A stretch of 64,000 nt of DNA from contig NZ_BAAAXG010000002.1 of assembly GCF_039535475.1 (NCBI RefSeq), positions 248,001-312,000 on the forward strand. Direction: 5' to 3'. This DNA comes from Streptomyces showdoensis (GTDB taxonomy: Bacteria > Actinomycetota > Actinomycetes > Streptomycetales > Streptomycetaceae). Below the pieces are notes generated by a model that was not told the origin of the DNA, searched no databases, and saw only the letters and a program-made list of their open reading frames with translations. Positions 27,615 to 37,499 of the stretch are shown here, in pieces. Both the position numbers and the translations under genes were made by a program. Position 1 is the stretch's first letter. Each line of letters opens with the position of its first letter.

Positions 27615-27767
27615 CGGCGCTCCCGAAGCCGGGGCGGTGCGGGCGCGGGGCCCGCGTGGCCCTGTCGATCAGCGCCTGCGGTTCGCGCGTTCTCACCGTG
27701 CCCGAGCCGGCGCAGCGAGGACAGCCGTTTCGGCGCCGCCTCCCTCATGGGAGGGGACGTGCACTCC

Positions 27768-27811
27768 AAGAGGGCGCCTGCCCCGGGAAACCCCGGGGCA
27801 GGCGCCCTCTT
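27768..27811. terminator. Perfect 20-bp hairpin terminator
   Basis: Left arm 27768-27787 (AAGAGGGCGCCTGCCCCGGG), loop AAAC, right arm 27792-27811, perfectly complementary. It lies nine bases beyond the aldehyde dehydrogenase stop (minus strand) and also faces the hemerythrin remnant. Confidence 0.9.
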
Positions 27812-27819
27812 CCGTGCCT

Positions 27820-29343
27820 CTAGAAGAAGCCGAGCTTCTTCGGCGAGTACGACACGAGAAGATTCTTGGTCTGCTGGTAGTGGTCCAGCATCATCTTGTG
27901 GGTCTCGCGGCCCACGCCGGACTGCTTGTAGCCGCCGAAGGCCGCGTGCGCCGGGTACGCGTGGTAGCAGTTGGTCCAGACGCGGCCCGCCTGGATGGCG
28001 CGGCCCGCGCGGTAGGCGGTGGTGGTGTCGCGGGTCCAGACGCCGGCGCCGAGGCCGTACAGGGTGTCGTTGGCCGTGCGGACGGCGTCGTCGAAGTCGG
28101 TGAAGGACGTGACGGCGACGACCGGGCCGAAGATCTCCTCCTGGAAGACCCGCATCCGGTTGTCGCCCTCGAAGATGGTCGGCTGCACGTAGTAGCCGCC
28201 CGCCAGCTCGCCGTCGTACTCGATCCGCTGACCGCCCGTCAGGATCTTCGCGCCCTCCTGCTGGCCGATCTCCAGGTACGAGAGGATCTTCCCCAGCTGG
28301 TCGTCGGAGGCCTGCGCGCCGATCATGGTGGCCGTGTCGAGGGGGTGGCCCGGGAGGATCAGCTCCGTGCGGGCGATCGCCGCCTCCAGGAACTCGCGGT
28401 AGTGACCGCCCTGGATCAGCGCCCGTGAGGGACAGGTGCACACCTCGCCCTGGTTGAGGGCGAACATGGTGAAGCCCTCCAGCGCCTTGTCGCGGAAGTC
28501 GTCGTCCGCCGCCCACACGTCGTCGAAGAAGATGTTCGGCGACTTGCCGCCCAGCTCCAGGGTGACCGGCTTCAGGTTCTCCGCGGCGTACTGCATGATC
28601 AGCCGGCCCGTCGACGTCTCGCCGGTGAAGGCGATCTTCGCGATCCGGGGCGAGGACGCCAGCGGCTTGCCCGCCTCCTCGCCGAAGCCGTTGACGATGT
28701 TCACCACGCCCGGCGGCAGCAGGTCGGCGACCAGGCTCAGCCAGTAGTGGACCGAGACCGGCGTCTGCTCGGCCGGCTTGAGGACGACCGCGTTGCCCGC
28801 CGCGAGCGCGGGGGCCAGCTTCCACACCGCCATGAGGATCGGGAAGTTCCACGGGATGATCTGGGCGACCACCCCCAGCGGCTCGTGGTAGTGGTACGCC
28901 ACGGTGTCCTCGTCGATCTCGCTCAGCGAGCCCTCCTGGGCCCGCAGCGCGCCCGCGAAGTAGCGGAAGTGGTCGATGGCCAGGGGGATGTCGGCGGCCA
29001 GGGTCTCGCGGACCGGCTTGCCGTTCTCCCAGCTCTCGGCGACCGCCAGCGCCTCCAGGTTCGCCTCCATCCGGTCCGCGATCCGCAGCAGGACCTGGGC
29101 CCGCTCCGCCGGCGCCGTGCGGCCCCAGCCCGGCGCCGCCGCGTGCGCCGCGTCCAGTGCCCGCTCCACGTCCTCGGCCGTGCCGCGGGCCACCTCCGTG
29201 AACGCCCGGCCGTCGACCGGGCTCGGGTTCTCGAAGTACCGCCCGCGCGCCGGGGCGACGTACTCACCGCCGATCCAGTGGTCGTAGCGGGGCGCGTACG
29301 ACATGATCGAACCCTCGGTGCCGGGTGCGGCGTAACGGGTCAT
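27820..29343 (-). CDS. exaC: NAD-dependent aldehyde dehydrogenase (ExaC/acetaldehyde type)
   Basis: 507 residues. ALDH superfamily with [19 protein letters not shown], the Glu in TLELGGKSP, and the catalytic Cys in [11 protein letters not shown] (about residue 301-303); the CTCPSR form is characteristic of the ExaC/AldA group that oxidises acetaldehyde and other short aldehydes in ethanol breakdown. ATG 29343 has GAGGAGG eight bases upstream, preferred to ATG 29349. The GAF regulator gene ends 47 bases upstream on the same strand, an arrangement common for alcohol/acetoin-type regulons. Transcription ends at the adjacent perfect hairpin. Confidence 0.9.
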   Translation of the reverse strand: MTRYAAPGTEGSIMSYAPRYDHWIGGEYVAPARGRYFENPSPVDGRAFTEVARGTAEDVERALDAAHAAAPGWGRTAPAERAQVLLRIADRMEANLEALAVAESWENGKPVRETLAADIPLAIDHFRYFAGALRAQEGSLSEIDEDTVAYHYHEPLGVVAQIIPWNFPILMAVWKLAPALAAGNAVVLKPAEQTPVSVHYWLSLVADLLPPGVVNIVNGFGEEAGKPLASSPRIAKIAFTGETSTGRLIMQYAAENLKPVTLELGGKSPNIFFDDVWAADDDFRDKALEGFTMFALNQGEVCTCPSRALIQGGHYREFLEAAIARTELILPGHPLDTATMIGAQASDDQLGKILSYLEIGQQEGAKILTGGQRIEYDGELAGGYYVQPTIFEGDNRMRVFQEEIFGPVVAVTSFTDFDDAVRTANDTLYGLGAGVWTRDTTTAYRAGRAIQAGRVWTNCYHAYPAHAAFGGYKQSGVGRETHKMMLDHYQQTKNLLVSYSPKKLGFF

Positions 29344-29390
29344 GGGCATGGCCTCCTCGTACCGCGCCGGCCGTCCCTGGCCGGCTGTGC

Positions 29391-30794
29391 TCAGCGGCGA
29401 GTCTGCGCGGTCCGACGTTGCAACCCCGTTGCACCCGAAGCCAGTTCGGCGTCCAGCGCGCTGAGCCGTGCCCGTACGGCCGGGGCCTGCGCCGCCGGTA
29501 CGGCCGAGGCGAGCGCCCGCCACACCGCCAGGTCGTCCTCGCCCCACGCGCTGTACGCCCAGTCGGCCAGCAGCCCCGGATCGGCCCGGTCCACCAGCGC
29601 GGCCCGCAGCCGCCCGGCCAGCCGCTCCCGGAGACGTACCACCGCCGGCGCCCGCGAGCCCGGCAGCAGCGGCCCCGCGTACTCGCCGAGCGCCGTCGCC
29701 ACCGCACCCGAGGCGAGCCGCCGGTCCACCGTCAGGAAGTCCGCGTCGACCTCCCCGGCCAGCCGGTACGGGCGCGAGGCGAGCAGCTCCGCTCCGAGCA
29801 GCCCCCGCAGCCGGGACATCTCCGCCCGCAGCGTCACCGGGGTCACCGACTCGTCCTCGTAGAGCAGGGTCAGCAGCTCGTCACCGCCCACGCCCTCCGG
29901 CCGGTGCGCCAGGACCACCAGGATCTCGCTGTGCCGACGGCTCAGCCGCAGCCGCCGCCCCGCCAGCTGCAGCAGCGCCTCGTCCCGGCCCAGCGCCGAG
30001 AGCCGCGGGCGGGCGGCGGCCGGGGCCGGGGAGAGCAGCGCCAGCTGCGACTCCGCCGCCCGCGCCACCGCTTGCACGAACGCCAGGCTGTGCGGGTGCG
30101 CGAGCCCGTCCCCGCCCGTGATGTCGACCGCGCCGAGCAGCCGCCCGCTGCGCGGGTCGTGCACCGGCGCCGCCGCGCAGGTCCACGCCTGCGCCGGGCG
30201 CTGGAAGTGCTCGGCGGCGCACACCTGCACCGGCCGGTCCACGGCGAGCGCGGTGCCCGGGGCGTTCGTGCCCGCCGCCGTCTCCGACCAGCGGGCCCCG
30301 GGCACGAAGTTCATCCGGCGCGCGCTGCGGAGCGTCCCCGGGTGGCCCTCCACCCACAGCATCCGCCCCGCCGCGTCGCAGACCGCGATCAGATGCTCGC
30401 CGTCCCGCGCGTACGCCCCCATCAGCTCCCGGATCACCGGCATCGCCGCCGCCAACGGGTGCTCCTCCCGGTGCCCCGCCAGCTCCTCCTCGTCGAGCTC
30501 GACCCGCGCCGCGCCGTCCGGACTCACCCGCGCCCGCACCGAGCGCCGCCAGGACTCGGCGACCAGCGCCCGCACCGGAGGGACGCCGAGCGGACCCCCG
30601 GCCGTGAACGCCTCGTGCGCCCGGCGCACCGCACCGGACCCGCCCGTCGCACACCCCCCGGCCGCCCCGCCCGCCCCGGACCCGCCCGCCCCGGCCGCCT
30701 CGGCCGTCCTGTCCGCCCCGTCGGTCCCGTCGGTCCCGTCCGTCGTGCTCGTCGTGCTCGCGGTGCTCGTCGTACCGGTCCGCGCAACGCTCAA
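29391..30794 (-). CDS. GAF-domain transcriptional regulator (AcoR-like sensor, winged-helix output)
   Basis: About 467 residues. After a low-complexity Thr/Gly/Ala-rich N-terminus comes a module typical of AcoR N-termini ([10 protein letters not shown], then [11 protein letters not shown]), a GAF domain (about 120-270; [15 protein letters not shown] strand, [23 protein letters not shown]) and a C-terminal winged-helix-like domain ([20 protein letters not shown] ... [14 protein letters not shown]). It lacks the sigma-54 AAA domain of true AcoR. Probably activates the downstream aldehyde dehydrogenase. TTG 30794 is chosen since GGGGAGG lies five bases upstream; GTG 30935 is possible but lacks a binding site and would overlap the folD promoter region. 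Confidence 0.78.
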   Translation of the reverse strand: MSVARTGTTSTASTTSTTDGTDGTDGADRTAEAAGAGGSGAGGAAGGCATGGSGAVRRAHEAFTAGGPLGVPPVRALVAESWRRSVRARVSPDGAARVELDEEELAGHREEHPLAAAMPVIRELMGAYARDGEHLIAVCDAAGRMLWVEGHPGTLRSARRMNFVPGARWSETAAGTNAPGTALAVDRPVQVCAAEHFQRPAQAWTCAAAPVHDPRSGRLLGAVDITGGDGLAHPHSLAFVQAVARAAESQLALLSPAPAAARPRLSALGRDEALLQLAGRRLRLSRRHSEILVVLAHRPEGVGGDELLTLLYEDESVTPVTLRAEMSRLRGLLGAELLASRPYRLAGEVDADFLTVDRRLASGAVATALGEYAGPLLPGSRAPAVVRLRERLAGRLRAALVDRADPGLLADWAYSAWGEDDLAVWRALASAVPAAQAPAVRARLSALDAELASGATGLQRRTAQTRR

Positions 30795-30881
30795 CTCGGC
30801 CTCCCCGGCGAGGTCGTCCGCCTCGTGGACGCCATCGTCGTGCGCGCGGGGGGCGCCGACAAGCGTCCGGGCGGCCTCGCA

Positions 30882-30913
30882 TATGCCCCCTGTCCTGTAT
30901 GCCCCCTGTCCGG
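30882..30913. repeat. Two tandem 16-base repeats in the regulator/folD divergent region
   Basis: TATGCCCCCTGTCCTG (30882-30897) is followed directly by TATGCCCCCTGTCCGG (30898-30913). They lie about 90 bases before the GAF regulator start and about 35 bases before the riboswitch, so they could be tandem operator half-sites for either gene. Confidence 0.7.
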
Positions 30914-30948
30914 TACCCGTCACGAGGACCGTCACGTACAGTGGTTCC

Positions 30949-31067
30949 GGGCCGTGACTGGCGCTTGAGGTGGATCACCACCGGGGAGCGGCCCGGCGGA
31001 CGCGCCCCGCGCGTCCGTGTCGCGGTCGCGCGCCTGGGCATCCACCGGTCATCGTCGACGCCCAGGA
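30949..31067 (+). promoter_or_regulatory. ZTP (pfl) riboswitch of folD
   Basis: Conserved pfl-motif pieces occur in order: GTGACTGGCG, then GGTGG-ATCA-CCACC, then GGGGAGCG, and after a variable hairpin CGCCTGGGCA. P1 pairs GGGCCG (30949-30954) with CGGCCC (30989-30994); P2 pairs 30969-30973 with 30978-30982; the linker folds as GGACGCG with CGCGTCC. The expected pseudoknot is present: GGCGC (30960-30964) with GCGCC (31030-31034). ZTP/ZMP signals a shortage of 10-formyl-tetrahydrofolate and normally turns on folate one-carbon genes such as folD. A plausible -10 (TACAGT, 30937-30942) places the transcript start at the aptamer. CCTGGGC (31033-31039) also matches GCCCAGG (31060-31066), which overlaps the AGGAG ribosome binding site. 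Confidence 0.9.
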
Positions 31068-31074
31068 GTGGCCC

Positions 31075-31929
31075 ATGTCCACCAGCACCGCCCGCCTCAT
31101 GGACGGCACCGCGCTCGCTCGCCGCACGGTCGAGGAGACCGCCGCCCGCGCCGCCGAGATCACCCGCCGCACCGGCACCACCCCCTGTCTGGCGACCGTC
31201 CTCGTCGGCGCCGACCCGGCCTCCGTCACGTACGTGAAGATGAAGCAGAACCGCTGCGCGAAGGCCGGAATCCGCTCCCAGCACGTCGAGCTGCCCGCCT
31301 CCACGACCACCGAGGAGCTCGTCGCGGCGATCACCGCGCTCTCCGAGGACCCCGAGGTCCACGGCATCCTGCTCCAGCACCCGGTCGGCCCGCACATCGA
31401 CGAGCGCGCCGCGTTCGAGGCCATCGCCCCGGAGAAGGACGTCGACGGCGTCACCATGGCCTCCTTCGCCGCCATGGGCTTCGGCCTGCCCGGCTTCGTC
31501 TCCTGCACCCCCGGCGGCATCATGCGGCTGCTCGACGCGTACGACGTCGAGCTCAGCGGCAAGCGGGCCGTGGTCGTCGGCCGCAGCGCGATCCTCGGCA
31601 AGCCGGCCGGTCTGCTGCTCCTCGGCCGCGACGCCACCGTCACCTACTGCCACTCCCGCACCACCGACCTCTCCGCCGCCGTCCGCGAGGCCGACATCCT
31701 CGTCGCCGCCGTCGGCAAGCCCCACTTCATCAAGGGCGAGGACATCAAGCCGGGCGCCGTCGTGATCGACGCCGGCTACAACCCGGGCAACGTCGGCGAC
31801 GTCGACTTCGCGAGCGCCGCCGAGCGGGCCTCCCTCATCACCCCCGTCCCCGGCGGCGTCGGCCCCATGACGATCGCCGTCCTGCTCGCCCAGACCGTCG
31901 AGGGGGCCGAGCGCCAGCTCGGGCTGTGA
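31075..31929 (+). CDS. folD: Bifunctional methylenetetrahydrofolate dehydrogenase/methenyl cyclohydrolase
   Basis: 284 residues, complete. The catalytic Lys lies in the SVTYVKMKQNRCAKAGI region (family YVxxK motif), the substrate loop is GILLQHPVGPHID, and the NADP-binding half has VVVGRSAILGKPAGLLLL and the terminal TPVPGGVGPMTIA signature. It interconverts 5,10-methylene-, 5,10-methenyl- and 10-formyl-tetrahydrofolate in the cytosol, feeding purine and formyl-Met synthesis. AGGAG is seven bases before the ATG and is part of the riboswitch expression platform. It is transcribed alone. Confidence 0.96.
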   Translation: MSTSTARLMDGTALARRTVEETAARAAEITRRTGTTPCLATVLVGADPASVTYVKMKQNRCAKAGIRSQHVELPASTTTEELVAAITALSEDPEVHGILLQHPVGPHIDERAAFEAIAPEKDVDGVTMASFAAMGFGLPGFVSCTPGGIMRLLDAYDVELSGKRAVVVGRSAILGKPAGLLLLGRDATVTYCHSRTTDLSAAVREADILVAAVGKPHFIKGEDIKPGAVVIDAGYNPGNVGDVDFASAAERASLITPVPGGVGPMTIAVLLAQTVEGAERQLGL

Positions 31930-32101
31930 CCCGGTCACGGCCCTGGCCGCCCACCGGGGACGCCGGTCCGGTACGTCCCTTCCTGACCGGTCCGTGCTCA
32001 CCCCGCGGTGATCAGGGTCTCGCCCCAGCAGCGGGATTGTCACGGTTCTGTACGAGCGGCGCCCAAGTCGCGGATATCGCTCGCCACATGGGCGACGCCG
32101 G

Positions 32102-32902
32102 GTGAACCTGTTCCCTATGCTCCACCCGCCGACGGCATCCCCGTCCCGCGGCGCCCGGCCCCCTCGACGGCCGGGCGCCGTCGCCCTGCTCGCCGCGGCG
32201 CTCGCCGCGGTCCTGCTCCTCTCGGGCGTCCTCACCGCGCGCGGCGGCACCGACGCCCGTGCCCCGCGCGCCGTGGGCCCCGCGCCCGCCGGGGCCGCCA
32301 CGGCTCCGCCGCCGGACGCGGGACCCGCCGGAGGGCGGGCCGACACGCCGTACGACACGCCCGGCCAGCACCCCTCTGCCCAGGGCGAGAGCCCCTCGCC
32401 CCTGCCGACCCGTACCGCGGACCCGACCAGGACGGCGAAGCCCCGCCACACCCGCAAGGCCACCACGACGCCCACCGCACCCGCCACCACCCCGGCGACC
32501 GGCGGCCCGAGCCGGCGCCCCCGGCCCGGCGCGAGCCGCTCGACCGCGCCGGCGGGCACGACGTACGACCGGCTGCGCGTCGGCGACTGCTTCGACATCG
32601 ACCGCGACGCGCCGGGCACCGTCGTCCACCGCCCCTGCGACAGGCGGCACGACGCCGAGGTCGTGGCCCGGCTGCGGCTCACCGGCAGGTACGCCGACGA
32701 CGCGGCGGTCCGGGACGCGGCCGCCGACCTGTGCCGCGGGCTGCTCCGCCGCAAGGCGGCGGAACAGCCGCTCGGCACCCGCTGGACCACCTTCGTCCAG
32801 TACCCGTACCGCACCAGCTACCTGCTCGGCGAGGACACCGCCGTCTGCAGTCTGGCCGCTCCCTCCGGTACGGGCCGGAAGCTCACCGCTCCGCTGCAGT
32901 GA
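32102..32902 (+). CDS. Membrane-anchored protein with septum-formation-like domain
   Basis: 266 residues: short cytosolic N-terminus, one transmembrane helix (about 25-46), a long Pro/Thr/Ala-rich extracellular spacer (about 50-155), and a C-terminal domain (about 158-255) with YDRLRVGDCFDID, a Cys in HRPCDRRHDAEVV, and two further Cys. The VGDCF...C...HDAEV pattern matches the outline of the Septum_form (PF13845) domain seen in actinobacteria. Role in cell envelope or septation is inference. Neither GTG 32102 nor the in-frame ATG 32117 has a clear ribosome binding site. The helix and domain order are the main support. Confidence 0.65.
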   Translation: MNLFPMLHPPTASPSRGARPPRRPGAVALLAAALAAVLLLSGVLTARGGTDARAPRAVGPAPAGAATAPPPDAGPAGGRADTPYDTPGQHPSAQGESPSPLPTRTADPTRTAKPRHTRKATTTPTAPATTPATGGPSRRPRPGASRSTAPAGTTYDRLRVGDCFDIDRDAPGTVVHRPCDRRHDAEVVARLRLTGRYADDAAVRDAAADLCRGLLRRKAAEQPLGTRWTTFVQYPYRTSYLLGEDTAVCSLAAPSGTGRKLTAPLQ

Positions 32903-32920
32903 CACCGCCCGGCGGCCCCG

Positions 32921-34265
32921 TCAGGGCGCCGCCACCGCCGCGAGCGCCGCCGCCGGGTCCTGTTCCGCCGGGCCCGCCGGGGTCCAGTGGCCGTGCTCCT
33001 TGCGGTACGGCCACCAGCGGCCGTCCTCGCCGAGGCGGAGCTGGGCGTCCGTGCCGGCCACCGTCCAGCGGGTGGCGCCCGCCGGCCGCAGCTCGGGCCG
33101 CTCCCCGTCCTCCCAGGCCTCCGCGAGCTGCGCCCGCGCCCGCACCAGCGCCTCGGGGGCCGGCACCCCCCTCCTCCTCCAGGACCGCCAGCGCGGCCAC
33201 GCCGCCGAACCGCCATGCCCGCACGCCCCGTTCGAGCTCGGCCGGGCCGCGCCCGGACCCCTCGGCGAGCCGCGCCGCGATCCACGACACGGGCGCGCCC
33301 GCGGCGAGCCGCACCGCGTCCTGGGACGGCGTCAGCGGAGCGGCGTCGAAGGCCCCGGCGAGCATCCGGTGCGCCCGGGCCGCCGCGTCCGCCGCCAGGA
33401 ACTCCAGCGCCGCCGGATCGATCCCGGGCTCCGGACCCTGCTCGGTGTCGAGCGACGGCGGCTCACCCGGTACCGCGGGCGGCCCCGGCGGGACGGGCAG
33501 CGGCGGCAGGATGCCACCCACCGCGAACGCCTCCTCCGCCGACACGCCCGACGGACGCCGCCCACCCGGCCGGCCGGACGCACCGGCCGCGCCGGACACA
33601 CCCGAGGCGCCCGGCGCGCCGAGGCCACCGGGCCCGCCCGACCCGCCCGCCCCGGCACCCTCCGCCGCGCCCTCGGCCCCGGCCGCCCGCGCCGCGCTGC
33701 GCTCCTGCAGCGCGTCGAGCAGCGCCCGCTCCCCACGCCCCCGCATCAGCAGCAGCACGAACGGATCCTCGTCGAGCAGCCGCGCCACCTGGTAGCACAG
33801 CGCCGCCGTGTGCGGGCAGTGGTCCCAGGCCTCGCAGCCGCACCGCGGCTCCAGATCGCCGACGCCCGGCAGCAGTTCGAGCCCGGCCGCCGACGCGTCC
33901 TCCACCAGGTGCGGCGGCATCTCGCGGTCGAGCAGGGCCGCGATGTGCCCCGCACTGTCCACCGCCAGGTCGACCAGCCGGTCCCACTCCGCCCCGGACA
34001 GCTCCTGGAGCAGCACGTCGCTGCGGTACGCCGTGCCGTCGGGGTCCTGCACCACGGCCGTGATCCGGCCCGGCCGCACCGACACCGCGCCGACCGCGCC
34101 GGCCCGCGCGTGTCGCCGCCCCTGCTTGAGCTGCTGCCCGTCGAGCGCCGTGTCCTCCAGCGCCTGCAGCCACGCCCGGCCCCACCAGCTCCGGGCGAAC
34201 ACCGAGCCCCGCACCGGCGGCAGCGGCGCGAAGGTCCGCTCGTCCTCGGTCCCGTACCCGCTCAT
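32921..34265 (-). CDS. SWIM zinc-finger protein, reading frame broken near its C-terminus
   Basis: The first about 366 residues (from MSGYGTEDERTFAPL) include the SWIM finger CGCEAWDHCPH (C-x-C-x5-C-x-H, about residue 140) and a variable Gly/Pro-rich region. At a run of six C (33167-33172, G6 on the coding strand) the frame shifts. With one base fewer, the text continues EEEGVPAPEALVRARAQLAEA and on to a natural stop at 32921, giving about 447 residues; without it, the chain runs into Gly/Ala/Arg-rich nonsense. The gene overlaps the helicase stop as ATGA. SWIM proteins paired with SNF2 helicases are presumed to bind DNA or protein in a shared complex. A real mutation or a homopolymer sequencing error both fit. 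Confidence 0.82.
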
Positions 34266-37200
34266 CGTCCGTCCTCCCCGCGCAGCCGCACCAGCTCCGC
34301 CAGCTCCGCGTCGGTCAGTTCCGTCAGTGCCGCCTCGCCGCCGCCGAGCACGGCGTCGGCCAGCTCGCGCTTGCGCTCCAGCATGGCCGCGATCCGGTCC
34401 TCGATCGTGCCCTCGGCGATCAGCCGGTGCACCTGCACCGGCTGGGTCTGGCCGATGCGGTACGCGCGGTCGGTGGCCTGCGCCTCCACCGCCGGGTTCC
34501 ACCAGCGGTCGTAGTGCACGACGTGCCCGGCCCGGGTCAGGTTGAGCCCGGTGCCCGCCGCCTTCAGCGACAGCAGGAAGACCGGCACCTCGCCGGCCTG
34601 GAAGCGGGCGACCATCGCCTCCCGCTCGGCGACCGGCGTGCCGCCGTGCAGGAACTGGGTGGGCACGCCGCGCCCGGCCAGGTGCGCCTCGAGGAGCCGG
34701 GCCATCTGCACGTACTGCGTGAAGACGAGGACGCTCGCGTCCTCCGCCAGGATCGTGTCGAGCAGCTCGTCGAGCAGCTCCAGCTTCCCCGAGCGGCCCT
34801 CCACCCGGGGGCGCTCCTCCTTGAGGTACTGCGCCGGGTGGTTGCAGATCTGCTTGAGGCCGGTGAGCAGCTTGACCACCAGACCGCGCCGCTCCATCCC
34901 GTCGGCCTCGGCGATCGCGGCCAGCGTCTCGCGGACGACGGCCTCGTAGAGACCCGCCTGCTCCTTCGTCAGGGCCACCGCACGGTCGGTCTCCGTCTTC
35001 GGCGGCAGTTCCGGAGCGATCCCCGGGTCCGACTTGCGGCGCCGCAGCAGGAACGGGCGCACCAGCGCGGAGAGCCGCTCGGCCGCCGCCGGATCGCGAC
35101 CGCCCTCGACCGCCGAGGCGTAGCGGGCCCGGAACGCGCCGAGCCCGCCGAGCAGCCCCGGCGTCGTCCAGTCGAGGATCGCCCACAGCTCGGAGAGGTT
35201 GTTCTCCACCGGCGTGCCCGACAGCGCGACCCGCGCCGCACCCGGGATCGTGCGCAGCGCGCGGGCGGTCGCCGCGTACGGGTTCTTGACGTGCTGCGCC
35301 TCGTCCGCGACGACCAGGCCCCAGGAGCGCTCGGCGAGCCGGCGCGCGTCGAGCCGCATCGTGCCGTACGTGGTGAGGACGAACTCGCCGTCGGCGAGGG
35401 CGTCCAGGTCCCGCGCCGGGCCGTGGAAGCGGCGCACCGGCGTGCCGGGGGCGAACTTCTCGATCTCGCGCTGCCAGTTGCCCATCAGCGAGGTCGGGCA
35501 CACCACCAGGGTGGGCCCGGCGGACCGCGGATCGCTCTGCCGGTGCAGATGCAGGGCGATCAGCGTGATCGTCTTGCCCAGGCCCATGTCGTCGGCGAGG
35601 CACCCGCCGAGCCCGAGCGAGGTCATCCGGTGCAGCCAGCCGAGACCGCGCAGCTGGTAGTCGCGCAGGGTCGCGGCGAGCGCGGCGGGCTGGGCGACCT
35701 CCTCTCCGCCGCCCTCGGGGTCGGCGAGCCGCGCCCGCAGCCGCTCCACCCAGCCGGTCGCCTCGACCTCGACCCGGCGCCCGTCGACCTCGGCGGTGCC
35801 GGTGAGGACGGCGCCCAGTGCGTCGACCGGGGTGAGCGTGCGGTCCCGGGAGGCACGGGCCCGCCGCAGCTCCTCGGGGTCGACGAGCACCCACTGGTCC
35901 CGGAGGCGGACGAGCGGCCGGCCGGCCTCGGCGATCCGGTCGAGCTCCGCGCGCGTCAGCTCCTCGTCGCCCACCGCGAAGCGCCAGTCGAAGGAGAGCA
36001 GGGCGTCGGCGGAGAGGAACGAGGGCAGGGCGTCGCCCCGGTCGCGCGCGGCGCGGCCGCCAGGGCCGTCGGGCTCGTCGTCCGGACCCCCGGCGGCACC
36101 GGAGGCGCCGAAGCCACGGAACCCGCCCGACGCGCCGGGCCCTTCGGGCGTGCCCGCCGGGCCGATGACGGCCCGGGCGGTGAGCCGGTTCGCGAGCTCG
36201 CGCGGCCAGTGGACGCGGACCCCGGTCGCCGCGAGCGCGCGGGCCGCGGGCCCCAGGAGCTCGGTGATCTCCTCGTCGGCGAGGTCGACGGCGTCGGGGA
36301 CGGCCGCCGAGAGCAGCGGTGAGAGCGGCGGCCATGCCCTCGCCGCGCGCCGCAGCGCGAGCAGGGCATCCATCCGGGCGCGGGGCCCGAAGGCGGCGCC
36401 CGCCGGGGAGGTCCCGGCCCACACCGCGGCCGCGTCCGCGACCAGGGTGGGGTCGGCGACGGCGTGCATCTGCAGGACGGCGCGGAAGGCGGGGCCGGGG
36501 ACGGTGGCGGCGGACCCGCAGACGCCGTCGGCGAGGTCCGTCCCCGCCGCCGGGCCCGGGCCGTCCGCACCCGTCAGTTCCAGCCGCAACGACAGCCGGA
36601 CGCCCGCGTCGTGACCCGCCGCCACGTCCGCGGCCCAGCCCCGCTGGTGGGGGAGCTCCTGGGGATCCTGGCGCTCGTCGGCGGCGAAGGCCGGTCCGCC
36701 GGCGGCCAGGGGAGCGGCCGGGGTGCGGGGCAGCACGTCGGCGACGGCGTCGGCGAACGCCCGCAGCAGGCCCTCCTGTTCGGGAAGCATCAGCGGCTCG
36801 TCCTCCGCCGCGGCCGGCAGGGGGACGGCGTGGGCGGACGGCGGCATGGAGGCGGCGAGGTCACGGAGCGCGGCCAGCTCCTCGGGACCCAGCGGACCGG
36901 CCCGCCACGCGTCGCGGTCGGTGGCGGTGAGCCCGGGCAGCAGCAGGCCCCGGGCCACCAGGCCGAGGGAGAACAGCGCCGCCGCGCCCCAGAACGCGGC
37001 CGCGGGCGAGGCGCCGTCGGCGGAGCGCGCCCGTACGAGGACCGGCAGGGCCTCCCGTACGGGGAGCAGCAGGGCGGGCACGGTCCGCGGGAGGACGTCG
37101 TCGCCGACGACGGTCAGGTCGGTGACGCTGCCGGTGCCGGCCGACGGTCGGAACTCCGGGGCCCAGAAGGCGATGCGGCCCGCGCGCGGCGGATCGGCGG

Positions 37201-37405
37201 GGAGGAAGACGGCGGAACAGCGAACGAGTTCGTCGTCGGGCGAGCCGGGGGAGCCGGGGGAGCCGGGGGAGCCGGGCGCGTCGGACGGGCCGGGGGCGGC
37301 GAGGGCGTCGGGGGAGTCAGAGGAGTCAGAGGAGTCGAGGGAGGGGACTACGGGACTCGGGGAAGACGGAGAGGGAGGGGACGAGGGCGACGGCGACAGC
37401 GACAA
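34262..37405 (-). CDS. SNF2-family DEAD/DEAH-box helicase
   Basis: About 1047 residues. A Ser/Pro-rich N-terminal extension (about 1-55) is followed by a region like the SNF2-associated domain (about 60-560) and the ATPase: motif I LADDMGLGKTITLIAL, motif II VADEAQHVKNP, motif III LSGTPVENNLSELW, then the helicase C domain with VLVFTQYVQMARLLEAHL and HYDRWWNPAVEAQATDRAYR. It should translocate on DNA or remodel nucleoprotein; the SWIM gene is coupled directly downstream. TTG 37405 has GAGGA five bases upstream and is preferred to TTG 37417, which has none. The start is the least certain part. Confidence 0.88.
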   Translation of the reverse strand: MSLSPSPSSPPSPSSPSPVVPSLDSSDSSDSPDALAAPGPSDAPGSPGSPGSPGSPDDELVRCSAVFLPADPPRAGRIAFWAPEFRPSAGTGSVTDLTVVGDDVLPRTVPALLLPVREALPVLVRARSADGASPAAAFWGAAALFSLGLVARGLLLPGLTATDRDAWRAGPLGPEELAALRDLAASMPPSAHAVPLPAAAEDEPLMLPEQEGLLRAFADAVADVLPRTPAAPLAAGGPAFAADERQDPQELPHQRGWAADVAAGHDAGVRLSLRLELTGADGPGPAAGTDLADGVCGSAATVPGPAFRAVLQMHAVADPTLVADAAAVWAGTSPAGAAFGPRARMDALLALRRAARAWPPLSPLLSAAVPDAVDLADEEITELLGPAARALAATGVRVHWPRELANRLTARAVIGPAGTPEGPGASGGFRGFGASGAAGGPDDEPDGPGGRAARDRGDALPSFLSADALLSFDWRFAVGDEELTRAELDRIAEAGRPLVRLRDQWVLVDPEELRRARASRDRTLTPVDALGAVLTGTAEVDGRRVEVEATGWVERLRARLADPEGGGEEVAQPAALAATLRDYQLRGLGWLHRMTSLGLGGCLADDMGLGKTITLIALHLHRQSDPRSAGPTLVVCPTSLMGNWQREIEKFAPGTPVRRFHGPARDLDALADGEFVLTTYGTMRLDARRLAERSWGLVVADEAQHVKNPYAATARALRTIPGAARVALSGTPVENNLSELWAILDWTTPGLLGGLGAFRARYASAVEGGRDPAAAERLSALVRPFLLRRRKSDPGIAPELPPKTETDRAVALTKEQAGLYEAVVRETLAAIAEADGMERRGLVVKLLTGLKQICNHPAQYLKEERPRVEGRSGKLELLDELLDTILAEDASVLVFTQYVQMARLLEAHLAGRGVPTQFLHGGTPVAEREAMVARFQAGEVPVFLLSLKAAGTGLNLTRAGHVVHYDRWWNPAVEAQATDRAYRIGQTQPVQVHRLIAEGTIEDRIAAMLERKRELADAVLGGGEAALTELTDAELAELVRLRGEDGR

Positions 37406-37413
37406 CGCATTCC

Positions 37414-37423
37414 TCAAATTTGA
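37414..37423. promoter_or_regulatory. Palindrome TCAAATTTGA at the helicase/desaturase divergent start
   Basis: A perfect 10-base AT-rich palindrome in very GC-rich DNA, overlapping the region just upstream of the helicase start. It could be a regulator site or promoter element; no match to a known motif is claimed. Confidence 0.35.
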
Positions 37424-37499
37424 CTACCGTGGGGTCGAGCGGCCGAGGGTACCCGAACGCGGCATCCGCACGCGCCGCGCGACGCCGTGATCCGGGTCA

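Noticed and set aside
29391..30935. Full-length start of the GAF regulator at 30935
   Set aside because: No ribosome binding site, and it would make the tandem repeats coding; the TTG at 30794 has a perfect site.
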